Positions 8,956 through 16,780 of a DNA stretch of 64,000 nucleotides are shown piece after piece (position 1 is the first letter of the stretch; every line of letters starts with the position of its first letter). A program made the position numbers and the translations under genes. The DNA is from Novosphingobium album (ex Hu et al. 2023). Lineage in GTDB: Bacteria > Pseudomonadota > Alphaproteobacteria > Sphingomonadales > Sphingomonadaceae. The DNA lies in contig NZ_JALHLE010000013.1 in the NCBI RefSeq assembly GCF_022832385.1, positions 62,001-126,000 on the forward strand, given 5' to 3'. The notes under the pieces are model-generated. The model saw only the letters and a list, made by a program, of their open reading frames with translations, did no database searches and was not told where the DNA came from.

Positions 8956-10019
8956 TCGCTTTTCTTGCCGCCGCAGCCAGCAGTCCGCCAACCGGCGATG
9001 CCAGCGCCGCTGCCAATGCCGAAGTTCTGGTCCCCAGCCCCACACCCACGATCATCCCTGCGGTCATCGACCAGCCCGTCGCCGGCGCCGAAGGGTTGAA
9101 ACACGCCGTCACGTCGCACAGCGAATCCATCGGCGGGATCGTCAACACGCTGGACAGCCTTGCTCTGCAAGTGGGCAGCACACGCATCTCGCTGTGGGAC
9201 ATGACCGTGGTCGTGCTTGTCGTGGCGGTCCTGAGTTCGATCGCCTGGGCGACCAGCAAGTTTGCCCACCGCCTGCTGGCGAATGCGACGCGCCTGGACC
9301 TGACCCAGCGCCTGCTGACCGAGAAGATGACCAGCCTTGCTGTCTGGACCATCGCCATCCTCGTCGGCATCGACATCCTCGGGGTCGATCTGACGGCTTT
9401 CACGGTCTTCTCCGGTGCCTTCGGCCTTGCCATCGGCTTCGGCCTGCAAAAGACCTTCGGCAACCTGATCTCGGGGATCATCCTGCTGATGGACAAGTCC
9501 ATCAAGCCGGGCGACGTGATCGCGATCACCGATCAGGCCGGGAATTCCACCTTCGGTCAGATCCGCCGCATCGGTATCCGCGCCATCTCGCTGACCACGC
9601 GCGACCAGAAGGAATACCTCATCCCGAACGAGAACCTGATGATCAATCAGGTGGAGAACTGGTCCTACTCCAGCAAGAACGTGCGCATCCCGGTGCCGGT
9701 AGGCATCGCCTACTCTTCCGACATCGTGAAGGCCGAGGAACTGATGCTGCAGGCCGCGCGCTCGGTGAAGCGCGTGCTCAAGACGCCGCCGCCGACGGCG
9801 TGGCTGGACGCCTATGGCGACAGCAGCGTCAACTTCATCATCCACTGCTGGATAACCGACCCCGAGGAAGGCGTCGGCAACGTCCGTTCCGAAGTGCTGA
9901 AAGCGCTGTGGCACCTGTTCAAGGAGCACGGCATAGAAATCCCCTTCCCTCAGCGAGACCTCAACCTGCGCGAGAATGCCGCCTTTCGCGAGCTGGTGGA
10001 CGCGATGCGCAAAGAATGA
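8952..10019 (+). CDS. MscS-family mechanosensitive ion channel
   Basis: 355 residues, starting in an ATGA overlap with the preceding lyase gene. A variable N-terminus is followed by a transmembrane helix (MTVVVLVVAVLSSIAWATS), a second one (MTSLAVWTIAILVGIDILGV) and the pore-lining TM3 segment with FSGAFGLAIGFGLQKTFGNL, the Gly/Ala packing pattern of MscS. The beta domain follows with IKPGDVIAI and LTTRDQKEYLIPNENLM, then the C-terminal cage domain. Such channels release osmolytes on hypo-osmotic shock; some alphaproteobacterial members have other gating. A simple hairpin terminator begins at the stop codon. Confidence 0.93.
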   Translation: MIAFLAAAASSPPTGDASAAANAEVLVPSPTPTIIPAVIDQPVAGAEGLKHAVTSHSESIGGIVNTLDSLALQVGSTRISLWDMTVVVLVVAVLSSIAWATSKFAHRLLANATRLDLTQRLLTEKMTSLAVWTIAILVGIDILGVDLTAFTVFSGAFGLAIGFGLQKTFGNLISGIILLMDKSIKPGDVIAITDQAGNSTFGQIRRIGIRAISLTTRDQKEYLIPNENLMINQVENWSYSSKNVRIPVPVGIAYSSDIVKAEELMLQAARSVKRVLKTPPPTAWLDAYGDSSVNFIIHCWITDPEEGVGNVRSEVLKALWHLFKEHGIEIPFPQRDLNLRENAAFRELVDAMRKE

Positions 10020-10038
10020 CCGGGAACGCCCGGTTTTT
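10019..10038 (+). terminator. Rho-independent terminator after the MscS gene
   Basis: A six-pair stem, ACCGGG / CCCGGT, with an AACG loop is followed by a run of Ts up to 10038. The stem begins at the last base of the MscS stop codon. It should separate the metC-mscS unit from the thioesterase gene. Confidence 0.7.
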
Positions 10039-10086
10039 CCGGATAGCCGCTGTATCCGGGCGCCGGATGGTGCTATTGACGTATAC

Positions 10087-10497
10087 GTGAACCACGCGAT
10101 TCCCCACCGCTTTCCGATCGGTATCGATCCTGCCGACATCGACTTCATGGGTCATGTCAACAACGCCAGCTATCTGAAATGGGTTCAGGAGGCCGTGCTC
10201 GACCACTGGCGCGCGCTGGCGCCATCCGACGCGATCGCCAAGCACCTGTGGGTCGCGCTCAAGCACGAGATCACGTATCGCAAACCCGCCTTCCTCGAAG
10301 ACGACGTGATCGCCACCGTCCTCGTCGAAAAGGTGCAGGGCGCACGGGCCTTCTACGAAACCGTGATCCGGCGCGGCGAGGAAGTGCTGGCCGAAGTCAA
10401 GTCGAGCTGGTGCTGCGTCGATGCACATACCATGCGCCCCGCCCGCATCGCCCGCGACGTGATCCAGCGCTTCTTCGCGGCTGACGCAGAGGAATAG
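10087..10497 (+). CDS. Hotdog-fold acyl-CoA thioesterase (YbgC/4HBT family)
   Basis: 136 residues from a GTG start at 10087. The 4-hydroxybenzoyl-CoA thioesterase signature is visible: IDPADIDFMGHVNNASYLKW, with the active-site aspartate in DFMGHVNN and an aromatic after it. The remainder (ITYRKPAFLEDDVIATV, SSWCCVDAHTMRP) follows the family's beta-sheet pattern. It hydrolyses some acyl-CoA; the chain type is unknown. The frame is open further upstream into the MscS gene, but that part has no thioesterase similarity and is cut off by the terminator, so GTG is preferred. It stands alone between the terminator and a repeat-bearing intergenic region. Confidence 0.88.
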   Translation: MNHAIPHRFPIGIDPADIDFMGHVNNASYLKWVQEAVLDHWRALAPSDAIAKHLWVALKHEITYRKPAFLEDDVIATVLVEKVQGARAFYETVIRRGEEVLAEVKSSWCCVDAHTMRPARIARDVIQRFFAADAEE

Positions 10498-10560
10498 ACG
10501 GCGGCGCTGCCAGCGCGTCGGTCGCAGTCCGTTGGCGAGGATTTGTGCCTAGATGCGGCG

Positions 10561-10588
10561 GTTCCGGACTCGCCGACATTGCGGACAT
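10561..10588 (+). repeat. 28-bp imperfect direct repeat, copy 1
   Basis: This sequence recurs at 11115-11142 with 24 of 28 bases identical; both contain the core CGCCGACATTGC. The two copies flank the small RraB-like gene. Confidence 0.5.
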
Positions 10589-10644
10589 AGCTCAATGGTC
10601 TATCTGATCGACCTCTACTGACGTCAAAACGCGATGGAGACATT

Positions 10645-10998
10645 GTGACGCCGATCGATCCAGAACGTTGGAATGAGGTATGGGCTGCTGACCTTGCGGT
10701 GATCCAAAGGCTTCGAGACCATGGCGATCTACCGCATGTCATCCGAGATGTTGATGTTTCATTCAGAGGAACAATCGAAGCACTTCGACGCCTTGAATTT
10801 GCGAGTTCGAACTGGGGATTTCGCGTTTTGGAGTTTGTTGAAGCGGATGAAGATGGCCAGCCATGGCTATTTCTGGTTCGCAGTCAAACAACTGACGAAG
10901 AGGCGATCCGCGAACTGACAATGACATATCTGCAAATGGAAGACAGTTTCGAAGTAGAGTGCGACGGGTGGGGTTGTGAAGGTCAAACGCGGGAGTGA
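10645..10998 (+). CDS. RraB-like ribonuclease E regulator family protein
   Basis: 117 residues from a GTG start with GGAG seven bases upstream. The pattern fits the RraB family (PF06877): an N-terminal helix with DPERWNEVWAADLAVIQRL, a ferredoxin-like middle in which the protein is asked to be 'whole' around FEASSNWGF-type residues (here LEFASSNWGFRVLEFVEADE), and the C-terminal acidic CDGWGCEG close to the family's YDGWGT. RraB of E. coli binds RNase E and alters which transcripts are degraded. The gene is of lower GC than its neighbours and is flanked by a 28-bp repeat, so it may be a mobile or accessory copy. It is probably cytoplasmic. Confidence 0.72.
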   Translation: MTPIDPERWNEVWAADLAVIQRLRDHGDLPHVIRDVDVSFRGTIEALRRLEFASSNWGFRVLEFVEADEDGQPWLFLVRSQTTDEEAIRELTMTYLQMEDSFEVECDGWGCEGQTRE

Positions 10999-11114
10999 CC
11001 GCGAGCGCCCGAAATCCCGACTTTGCGGCCACCTAGGCAGACTGAGCCGGTGTCAACAGCGGTCTGCCGTTCATCGGAACGTCAGCATTTCAACCTTTTA
11101 ACCGGAAATCTGCC

Positions 11115-11142
11115 CTTCCGGACACGCCGACATTGCAGGCAT
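11115..11142 (+). repeat. 28-bp imperfect direct repeat, copy 2
   Basis: Partner of the repeat at 10561-10588 with four mismatches. It sits 90 bases before the start of the small membrane protein gene. Confidence 0.5.
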
Positions 11143-11231
11143 TGGCAAATGGCGAAAAAGCCACCCCGATGATGGCCTGACATGAAGTGATCCGCAGGGT
11201 AAAGGCTGCGCGTGCCGGAGGAGAACTAGAG

Positions 11232-11492
11232 GTGAAATCCAAATCCACTGAGACCGCAAAGCTCATGGTCTTTGGAATTCTCGCACTCACCGCTGCTTTC
11301 TCTGGGGACGCCCCGCTGGCTTTACGAGTAGTTTGGGTCTGCATCTCCGCATACTTCGGACTCAGAGCCCTTCTCATTGCCTTCAAGCCGCGCAAGTGCG
11401 GGCATGGCGTTGTTACTCAGTTGGGGCCCTTCATGTTTCCTTGGATAATTGATCCGTGCCCGAAATGCCGCACAAGGTCTTACACGGAATAG
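11232..11492 (+). CDS. Small membrane protein with a C-terminal CxxC pair
   Basis: 86 residues from a GTG start at 11232, with the strong ribosome binding site GGAGGAGA just upstream. Two hydrophobic segments (LMVFGILALTAAFSG and ALRVVWVCISAYFGLRALLI) are followed by a short tail with CGHG and DPCPKCRTRSYTE, a possible half zinc ribbon. I do not recognise a family. An in-frame ATG 45 bases upstream lacks a ribosome binding site. It sits in an accessory-looking stretch of lower GC between repeats and the GGDEF gene. Confidence 0.55.
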   Translation: MKSKSTETAKLMVFGILALTAAFSGDAPLALRVVWVCISAYFGLRALLIAFKPRKCGHGVVTQLGPFMFPWIIDPCPKCRTRSYTE

Positions 11493-11564
11493 CGTCCGCT
11501 CCCCCCGACATTCCTGCCATGCGGCGCACAAGCAACCCGTTCCGAAACCGGCTTCTCGTTCATC

Positions 11565-12467
11565 CTAGTGCCGCACCTTCTGCAGCGCCTTTTCCATTTC
11601 CAGGCGGTTGCGCCCCTTGGCCTTGGCAACGAACAGCGCCATTTCGGCGCGCTCGAGGGTGGAATCCAGATTGTCCGCGATCCGGGCGACACTGGCGCTG
11701 GCGGTGATGGCAAAGCGGCTTTCGCCCACTTTCTGGCGCAGTTCGGCAAGCGTTGCGATCACGCGGCTGCAGATCGCCTCGGCCTGTTCGGGCGTGGCGC
11801 GGGGAAGCAGCACGGCGAAGCGCTCGGAACCGATGCGTGAGATGATGTCCTCGGAACGTAGCATCTCGCGCAGGAGGTTGGCGAAGACCACCAGCACGTC
11901 GTCCCCGGTACTCTGGCCATACTGCATGTTGATGGTGCGGAAGAAGTCGATGCTGAACAGCGCCAGGCAGCCGTCCATCTCCTTGTCGACCATATGCTCG
12001 AGCATCGAGACGAAGGCAGCGCGGTTGGTCAGCTTGGTCAGCGGGTCAGTGTAAGTGGCGGCGAACAACTGCTGCTCCAGCCGCCGCCGCTCGTCGACAT
12101 TGCGCAGGATGCTGAGCGCGCCGCAGGGTTCACCGCTTTCGTTCTTCAGCGCCCGCGTCTGGATCTCGAACCAGCGCTGCCGCTGGTCGGTGGTGAGTGC
12201 CGGAAATTCCACCGGATGCCCCGGCCCTGCGCCGGACAGCGCATCCGCATAGGCACGCTGGACTTCGTCTCGCGATTCGGGCGACACCAGATCGAGAAGG
12301 CATGGCGGCGATTGCCTGTCCGCCGTTCGGAACCCCAGCCGCTCAAGCGCTTGGGACGCGTGGAGAATGAAGCCGCCAAGATCCGTCTTGAGGATCACAT
12401 CCGACGCGCTCTCTGCCAGCAGTCCATAAAGAGCTGAACTGTCCTGAGTCGTAAAATTCATGTCCAT
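11565..12467 (-). CDS. PAS-GGDEF protein with degenerate active site
   Basis: 300 residues from the ATG at 12467 (MDMNFTTQDSS); an in-frame GTG at 12524 would add 19 residues. A PAS-like sensor (residues ~12-120, with a PAC-like RWFEIQTRALKNESGEPCGA) is joined by a helix (RRRLEQQLFAA) to a GGDEF domain from about residue 130. The domain lacks the residues needed for c-di-GMP synthesis: the signature GGDEF reads GSERF, the first metal aspartate of DxDxFK is serine (FSIDFFRTIN), and DPLTGLxNR reads DPLTKLTNR. It is likely a non-catalytic sensor or GTP/c-di-GMP binder. It lies downstream of the PilZ-XRE gene on the same strand, about 284 bp away. Confidence 0.85.
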   Translation of the reverse strand: MDMNFTTQDSSALYGLLAESASDVILKTDLGGFILHASQALERLGFRTADRQSPPCLLDLVSPESRDEVQRAYADALSGAGPGHPVEFPALTTDQRQRWFEIQTRALKNESGEPCGALSILRNVDERRRLEQQLFAATYTDPLTKLTNRAAFVSMLEHMVDKEMDGCLALFSIDFFRTINMQYGQSTGDDVLVVFANLLREMLRSEDIISRIGSERFAVLLPRATPEQAEAICSRVIATLAELRQKVGESRFAITASASVARIADNLDSTLERAEMALFVAKAKGRNRLEMEKALQKVRH

Positions 12468-12580
12468 TTCGGCGACGCCCCGAACTTCATAAATCGAAAT
12501 GAGACAGAGCGATAAAATACCCACACAGAATTCAATCGCACCAACTCAAACCAACAACCAAAGCAGAACGCGTTACACCC

Positions 12581-12600
12581 GTTATATAACTGAGTTATAC
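12581..12600 (-). promoter_or_regulatory. AT-rich palindrome between the PilZ-XRE and GGDEF genes
   Basis: The 284-bp gap (12468-12751) is strikingly AT-rich for this genome. It contains the perfect 10-bp palindrome GTTATATAAC at 12581-12590 followed, three bases on, by the half site GTTATAC. It lies 114 bp or more upstream of the GGDEF start, so it is a plausible operator or promoter region; no specific regulator can be named. I see no gene in the rest of the gap. Confidence 0.35.
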
Positions 12601-12751
12601 TTTATGATTGTTATTCATATATTTACCATCGAGAAACAGATTCGGAAAGTCGGAAATTTGCCACAATTCAGCTTATCCCCACCGCACATCCCGCAGTGGC
12701 TCTTGCGATATCTGAAAGTGTGCAGGGATCCGGCTGGCCGGACCACACAAT

Positions 12752-13432
12752 CTAGAGCTCGATCATGATCCTGATCTTGTCCGGCGTCGTCTCGACAGCC
12801 GCGGCAATCTGGTCACGGCAGCGTGCGATCAGGTCAGGAAGGCCGGGCACGGTACGGCTGGGCCGCAACTCCGCGCTTGTCACGCCCAGGGCTTCCGCGA
12901 TCGCATCGAGCCGTTCTTCGATCGGGCGCGCGCGCCCCTGCTCCCACGCCCAGACCGTCGGCTTGCTGACGCCAAGCCTGCTTGCCAGTTCGCCCTGGGT
13001 AAAACCTCGCAGCTTGCGCAGCCGGTGCAGACGCTCGCCAAAGCTTTCGCCGCCGATCGCAGCCACACCCGCAGGCGTGGGCGCAGGCCCGAGGCCGCCC
13101 TCGTTCTGCACTGCGCTGCGCAGCTGGACGGCACTCAGTGCCGCCGGCGAAAGCGGCACGTCAAACGCACAGCCGTAGAGAGTGCCGCTTGCCCAGGCCA
13201 CACGTGCGCGCACCTGGCCGGCTTCGGGCAAGTCGAGTGCTATCGCCTCGCCAATTTCCAGATCCGCGTGCGCTTCGAGCAGCAGTCCCGTCTCGGACAG
13301 GTTGTGAACCTGCACCGGCGCGGCCCGCCCGGATTCAAGCGCGCCCTGCGTCTCGAACTGGAGCCTGCGCCGCAATGCGCGGGACTGCCCCTCTGCGGGC
13401 TGGATGTCTTCAAAACGCGCTGAAATCGACAT
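12752..13432 (-). CDS. PilZ domain fused to an XRE-type DNA-binding domain
   Basis: 226 residues. Residues ~15-110 form a PilZ domain: an arginine cluster (SRALRRRLQFE) and, about 25 residues later, the NxSxxG motif as HNLSETGLLLE, the two c-di-GMP contact regions of the family. Residues ~130-190 are a canonical XRE helix-turn-helix: RLRKLRGFTQGELASRLGV then KPTVWAWEQGRARP. The C-terminus ends in short helices (DLIARCRDQIAAAV). The architecture suggests a transcription factor that responds to c-di-GMP, but binding has to be shown, because the RxxxR spacing is only approximate. The start ATG at 13432 (MSISARFED) has GGAG eight bases upstream. It is divergent from cobA. Confidence 0.85.
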   Translation of the reverse strand: MSISARFEDIQPAEGQSRALRRRLQFETQGALESGRAAPVQVHNLSETGLLLEAHADLEIGEAIALDLPEAGQVRARVAWASGTLYGCAFDVPLSPAALSAVQLRSAVQNEGGLGPAPTPAGVAAIGGESFGERLHRLRKLRGFTQGELASRLGVSKPTVWAWEQGRARPIEERLDAIAEALGVTSAELRPSRTVPGLPDLIARCRDQIAAAVETTPDKIRIMIEL

Positions 13433-13605
13433 GGCCTGTCTCCCATGGAGCGCCGAATCTCGTCGTCCCGAGTTAATATTTGGTTAGCGAACGCGTTAGC
13501 TCAGGCTGCTCCAAACCGGCGGAATTGCCGCGGGTAAAGCTCGCCTAATGCACCCCAAAGCCATTCTGGCTGGCACCTCAGGACGATCGCCGCCATGTGC
13601 CCAGT

Positions 13606-14403
13606 ATGGAAGCGACTCCCCCCCCGTCCGGCCGCAAGGCATCCACTGGCAAGGTCTACCTTGTCGGCGCAGGCCCCGGCGATCCGGACCTGCTGACGCT
13701 GCGCGCGGCGCGGCTGCTGATGAGCGCCGGGCTGATCGTGCATGACGGCCTGGTCGATCCGGCGATCCTTGCCATGGCGCGCCCGGGTGCACGCATGGTC
13801 TCGGTCGCCAAGAGCCGCTCGCGCCACACCATGAAGCAGGAAGAGATCAACGCACTGCTGGTGCGCGAGGCGCTGGCCGGAAACGACGTCGTTCGCCTCA
13901 AGGGCGGCGATCCCTTCGTGTTCGGCCGGGGCGGCGAAGAGGCCGAGGCCTGCCGCGCAGCTGACGTGCCGGTCGAAGTCGTGCCGGGCATCTCCTCGGC
14001 ACTGGGCGCCGCTGCCGCTGCGCAGATCCCGCTGACTCATCGCGACCACGCCTCGATTGTCTCGTTCGTCGCCGGGCAATGCAAGGGCCTGAGCGATCAG
14101 GACTGGTCCGGCCTTGCCGGCAAGGGCCGCACGCTCGTCATCTTTATGGGATTGGCGACCTCGGCACAGATTTCCGAAAAGCTGATGGCTGACGGCCTTG
14201 CGCCCGACGTACCCGTCGCCGTGATCGAGAATGCCACACGCAGCCAGATGCGCGTGCTACGCGCGCCGCTGGCCGGGCTTGCCAATCTCGTCGAGGGCGA
14301 GAAGGTCAAGAGCCCTGCCCTGATCGTCATCGGCAACGTCACCGCCGAACCCGACAACACCATTCGCGCGCTCGCAACCGAGGCGCTGGAGGCACAGAAG
14401 TGA
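13606..14403 (+). CDS. cobA: Uroporphyrinogen-III C-methyltransferase (SUMT)
   Basis: The enzyme methylates uroporphyrinogen III twice with SAM to give precorrin-2, here the source of siroheme for the sulfite reductase two genes downstream. The SAM-binding VYLVGAGPGDPDLLTLRA is near residue 15, and the second motif DVVRLKGGDPFVFGRGGEE is near residue 90, followed by PGISSALGAAAAAQIPLTHR. About 265 residues fits the single-domain SUMT class; no CysG-type dehydrogenase domain is fused. Starts at 13597 (GTG) or 13606 (ATG, MEATPPP) differ by three residues. Its stop overlaps the next gene as GTGA, which fits co-translation. Confidence 0.95.
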   Translation: MEATPPPSGRKASTGKVYLVGAGPGDPDLLTLRAARLLMSAGLIVHDGLVDPAILAMARPGARMVSVAKSRSRHTMKQEEINALLVREALAGNDVVRLKGGDPFVFGRGGEEAEACRAADVPVEVVPGISSALGAAAAAQIPLTHRDHASIVSFVAGQCKGLSDQDWSGLAGKGRTLVIFMGLATSAQISEKLMADGLAPDVPVAVIENATRSQMRVLRAPLAGLANLVEGEKVKSPALIVIGNVTAEPDNTIRALATEALEAQK

Positions 14404-14696
14404 AGATCCTGACTGGAAACGACCTCAAGACCGGAGCGGTCACCTGGTGGACCGGCGTGGGCTGGTCGCTCGACGTCAACGACGCCACCGATGTTGGCGA
14501 CGAGGGCGCGAAGATCATCGCCCGCGAGGAAGGCGCGCAGAACGTGTTCGCTGCCTATGTCATCGATGGCGAGAAGACGTCCGAGGGCGTGCGCCCCGCC
14601 CACATCAAGGACCGCATCCGCGCGCTCGGCCCGACCGTGCGCCCCGACCTGACGCTCAAGCCGAGCGACCCCGAAGCCGTGAACTGGGTGATCTGA
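14400..14696 (+). CDS. DUF2849 family protein of the sulfite reductase operon
   Basis: 98 residues, with a GTG start inside the cobA stop (GTGA) and a stop that shares a base with the cysI start. The sequence (MKILTGNDLKTGAVTWW ... GWSLDVNDATDVGDEG) fits DUF2849, a small family regularly located just before sulfite reductase genes in alphaproteobacteria. The biochemical role is not known to me; a part in assembly or activity of the reductase is inferred from this constant position. Soluble, no signal peptide, no cysteines for metal binding. Confidence 0.85.
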   Translation: MKILTGNDLKTGAVTWWTGVGWSLDVNDATDVGDEGAKIIAREEGAQNVFAAYVIDGEKTSEGVRPAHIKDRIRALGPTVRPDLTLKPSDPEAVNWVI

Positions 14697-16330
14697 TGTA
14701 CAAGTACGATTCCTATGACCAGCAGATGGTCGACACCCGCGTCGCGGAATTCCGCGATCAGGTCCGCCGCCGCCTTTCGGGCGATCTGACCGAGGAGCAG
14801 TTCCGCCCGCTGCGCCTGCAGAACGGCCTCTACCTGCAGCTGCACGCCTACATGCTGCGCGTCGCGGTGCCTTACGGCACGCTGAACTCGGCGCAGATGA
14901 AGGTGCTGGGCGACATCGCGGACAAGTACGACCGCGGCTATGGCCACTTCACCACCCGCCAGAACATCCAGTACAACTGGATCAAGCTGGAAGACACGCC
15001 CGATATCCTCGCGGATCTCGCTGCGGTGGAAATGCACGCGATCCAGACCAGCGGCAACTGCATTCGCAACATCAGTTCGGACCAGTACGCCGGAGCCGCG
15101 GCCGACGAGATCGTCGATCCGCGCCCCTATGCCGAACTGCTGCGCCAGTGGTCGAGCTTCCACCCCGAATTCCTGACGCTGCCGCGCAAGTTCAAGATCG
15201 CGGTCATCGCCAGCGAGACTGACCGCGCGGCCATGCGCCTGCACGACATCGGCATCAAGATGGTGAAGAACGCGGCTGGCGAGATCGGCGCGCAGTTCTA
15301 CGTTGGTGGCGGCATGGGCCGCACGCCGATGATCGGCCCGATGATCAAGGAATTCGTGCCGCTCGACCACTTGATCACATACTCGGAAGCGTGCCTGCGC
15401 GTGTACAACCGCTATGGCCGCCGCGACAACAAGTACAAGGCGCGCATCAAGATCCTCGTCCATGAGCTGGGCAAGGATGAATACACGCGCCAGGTCGAGG
15501 AAGAGTTAGCGCACCTGCTCACCATGGGCATCGAGCCGCCGATCGCCGAGCTGGAGCGCATCAAGCAGTACTTCACCGATCCGGCCTTCGAAGCCGACGC
15601 CTCGGACGATCTGGACCTCTCCGATCCCGACTTCCGCCTCTGGGTGGAGCGCAACACCCATGCCCACAAGCAGGCGGGCTATGTCATCGCCAACGTCAGC
15701 CTGAAGCCCGTCGGCGGCATTCCGGGTGACGCTACCGCCGACCAGATCCGCCTCATGGCGCAGCTGGCGAAGGACTACAGCTTCGACGAACTGCGCGTGA
15801 CCCACGCCCAGAACATCGTCTTCCCGCACGTGAAGAAGGCTGACCTCTACACGCTGTGGAAGGCGCTGGACGAAGCGGGCATCGGCACCGCCAATCTCGA
15901 CACCGTCGGCGACATCATTGCCTGCCCCGGCCTCGACTATTGCTCGCTGGCCAACGCGCGTTCGATCCCGGTCGCGCAGAAGATTTCAGAACGCTTCGGT
16001 TCGAGCGAAAAGCAGGCTGAAATCGGTGAGCTGAAGCTCAAGATTTCCGGCTGCATCAACGCCTGCGGCCACCACCATGCGGGCCACATCGGCATCCTCG
16101 GCGTCGACAAGAAGGGCGTCGAGAACTACCAGCTCCTGCTCGGCGGCTGCGAGGGCGCAGATACCTCGCTGGGCAAGATCACCGGCCCGGGCTTCGACGA
16201 GAACGGCATCGTCGATGCCGTCGAAAAGGCCACCGAGGTCTATCTTTCCAACAAGCAGGATGGCGAACGCTTCCTCGACACCTACCGCCGTATCGGCATG
16301 GACCCGTTCAAGGAGGCTATCTATGGTTGA
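14696..16330 (+). CDS. cysI: Assimilatory sulfite/nitrite reductase, siroheme-Fe4S4 protein
   Basis: 544 residues from ATG at 14696. It reduces sulfite to sulfide with six electrons in the cytoplasm. Two ferredoxin-like reductase repeats are visible, with the siroheme contacts GYGHFTTRQNIQYNW and SGNCIRNISSDQYAG near residues 80-125. The 4Fe-4S/siroheme cysteines are in IACPGLDYCSLANAR (about 409-420) and ISGCINACGHHHAGHIG (about 450-465), the order typical of the family. No flavoprotein CysJ gene is nearby, so electrons probably come from ferredoxin or another partner. A nitrite reductase function is less likely, since the operon encodes siroheme synthesis and CysH. Confidence 0.93.
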   Translation: MYKYDSYDQQMVDTRVAEFRDQVRRRLSGDLTEEQFRPLRLQNGLYLQLHAYMLRVAVPYGTLNSAQMKVLGDIADKYDRGYGHFTTRQNIQYNWIKLEDTPDILADLAAVEMHAIQTSGNCIRNISSDQYAGAAADEIVDPRPYAELLRQWSSFHPEFLTLPRKFKIAVIASETDRAAMRLHDIGIKMVKNAAGEIGAQFYVGGGMGRTPMIGPMIKEFVPLDHLITYSEACLRVYNRYGRRDNKYKARIKILVHELGKDEYTRQVEEELAHLLTMGIEPPIAELERIKQYFTDPAFEADASDDLDLSDPDFRLWVERNTHAHKQAGYVIANVSLKPVGGIPGDATADQIRLMAQLAKDYSFDELRVTHAQNIVFPHVKKADLYTLWKALDEAGIGTANLDTVGDIIACPGLDYCSLANARSIPVAQKISERFGSSEKQAEIGELKLKISGCINACGHHHAGHIGILGVDKKGVENYQLLLGGCEGADTSLGKITGPGFDENGIVDAVEKATEVYLSNKQDGERFLDTYRRIGMDPFKEAIYG

Positions 16331-16754
16331 TGTGCAGTTCCGTTTTCGTGAGGACGAAGCGGTCAACGATTCCGCCGTCACGGTCGACGCATTCACCGAG
16401 CAGACCAACGCCACCGCGGTGCGGATCGAGCCGGGTGACGATGCCCGCGCGCTGCTGCCGTTCCTCGACCGTCTGCGCCTGATCGAAGTGAACTTCCCGG
16501 CGTGGACCGACGGGCGCGGCTATTCCTCCGCGCGCGTCCTGCGCGAAGCAGGCTTCACCGGCGAGATCCGCGCGGTGGGCGATGTCGTGATCGACATGCT
16601 GAGCCACCTCAAGCGCTGCGGCTTCGATGCCTTCGCGCCCGACAAACCGCTGAACCCCGCCGACGCGCAGAACGCGTTCGACCGCTGGGACAATGTCTAT
16701 CAGGCGACTGCTGACGGCCGCCAGCCCATCTGGGCGCTGCGGCACCAGAGCTGA
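16323..16754 (+). CDS. DUF934 family protein of the sulfite reductase operon
   Basis: 143 residues; the start ATG lies 8 bases inside cysI, with AAGGAGG upstream within cysI. The pattern IEVNFPAWTDGRGYSSARVL followed by GEIRAVGDVVIDML is the DUF934 hallmark, a family found almost only next to sulfite reductase genes. Its biochemical role is unknown; a redox or assembly partner of CysI is the usual guess. No cysteine pair, signal peptide or membrane segment. cysH follows 26 bases later. Confidence 0.88.
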   Translation: MVDVQFRFREDEAVNDSAVTVDAFTEQTNATAVRIEPGDDARALLPFLDRLRLIEVNFPAWTDGRGYSSARVLREAGFTGEIRAVGDVVIDMLSHLKRCGFDAFAPDKPLNPADAQNAFDRWDNVYQATADGRQPIWALRHQS

Positions 16755-16780
16755 AGGGGCTTCCCCAAGGGATTACCGAA

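Noticed and set aside
13433..13605. Riboswitch upstream of cobA
   Set aside because: No cobalamin or SAM riboswitch core is visible; the gap only has short repeats such as GTTAGC and promoter-like AT-rich pieces.
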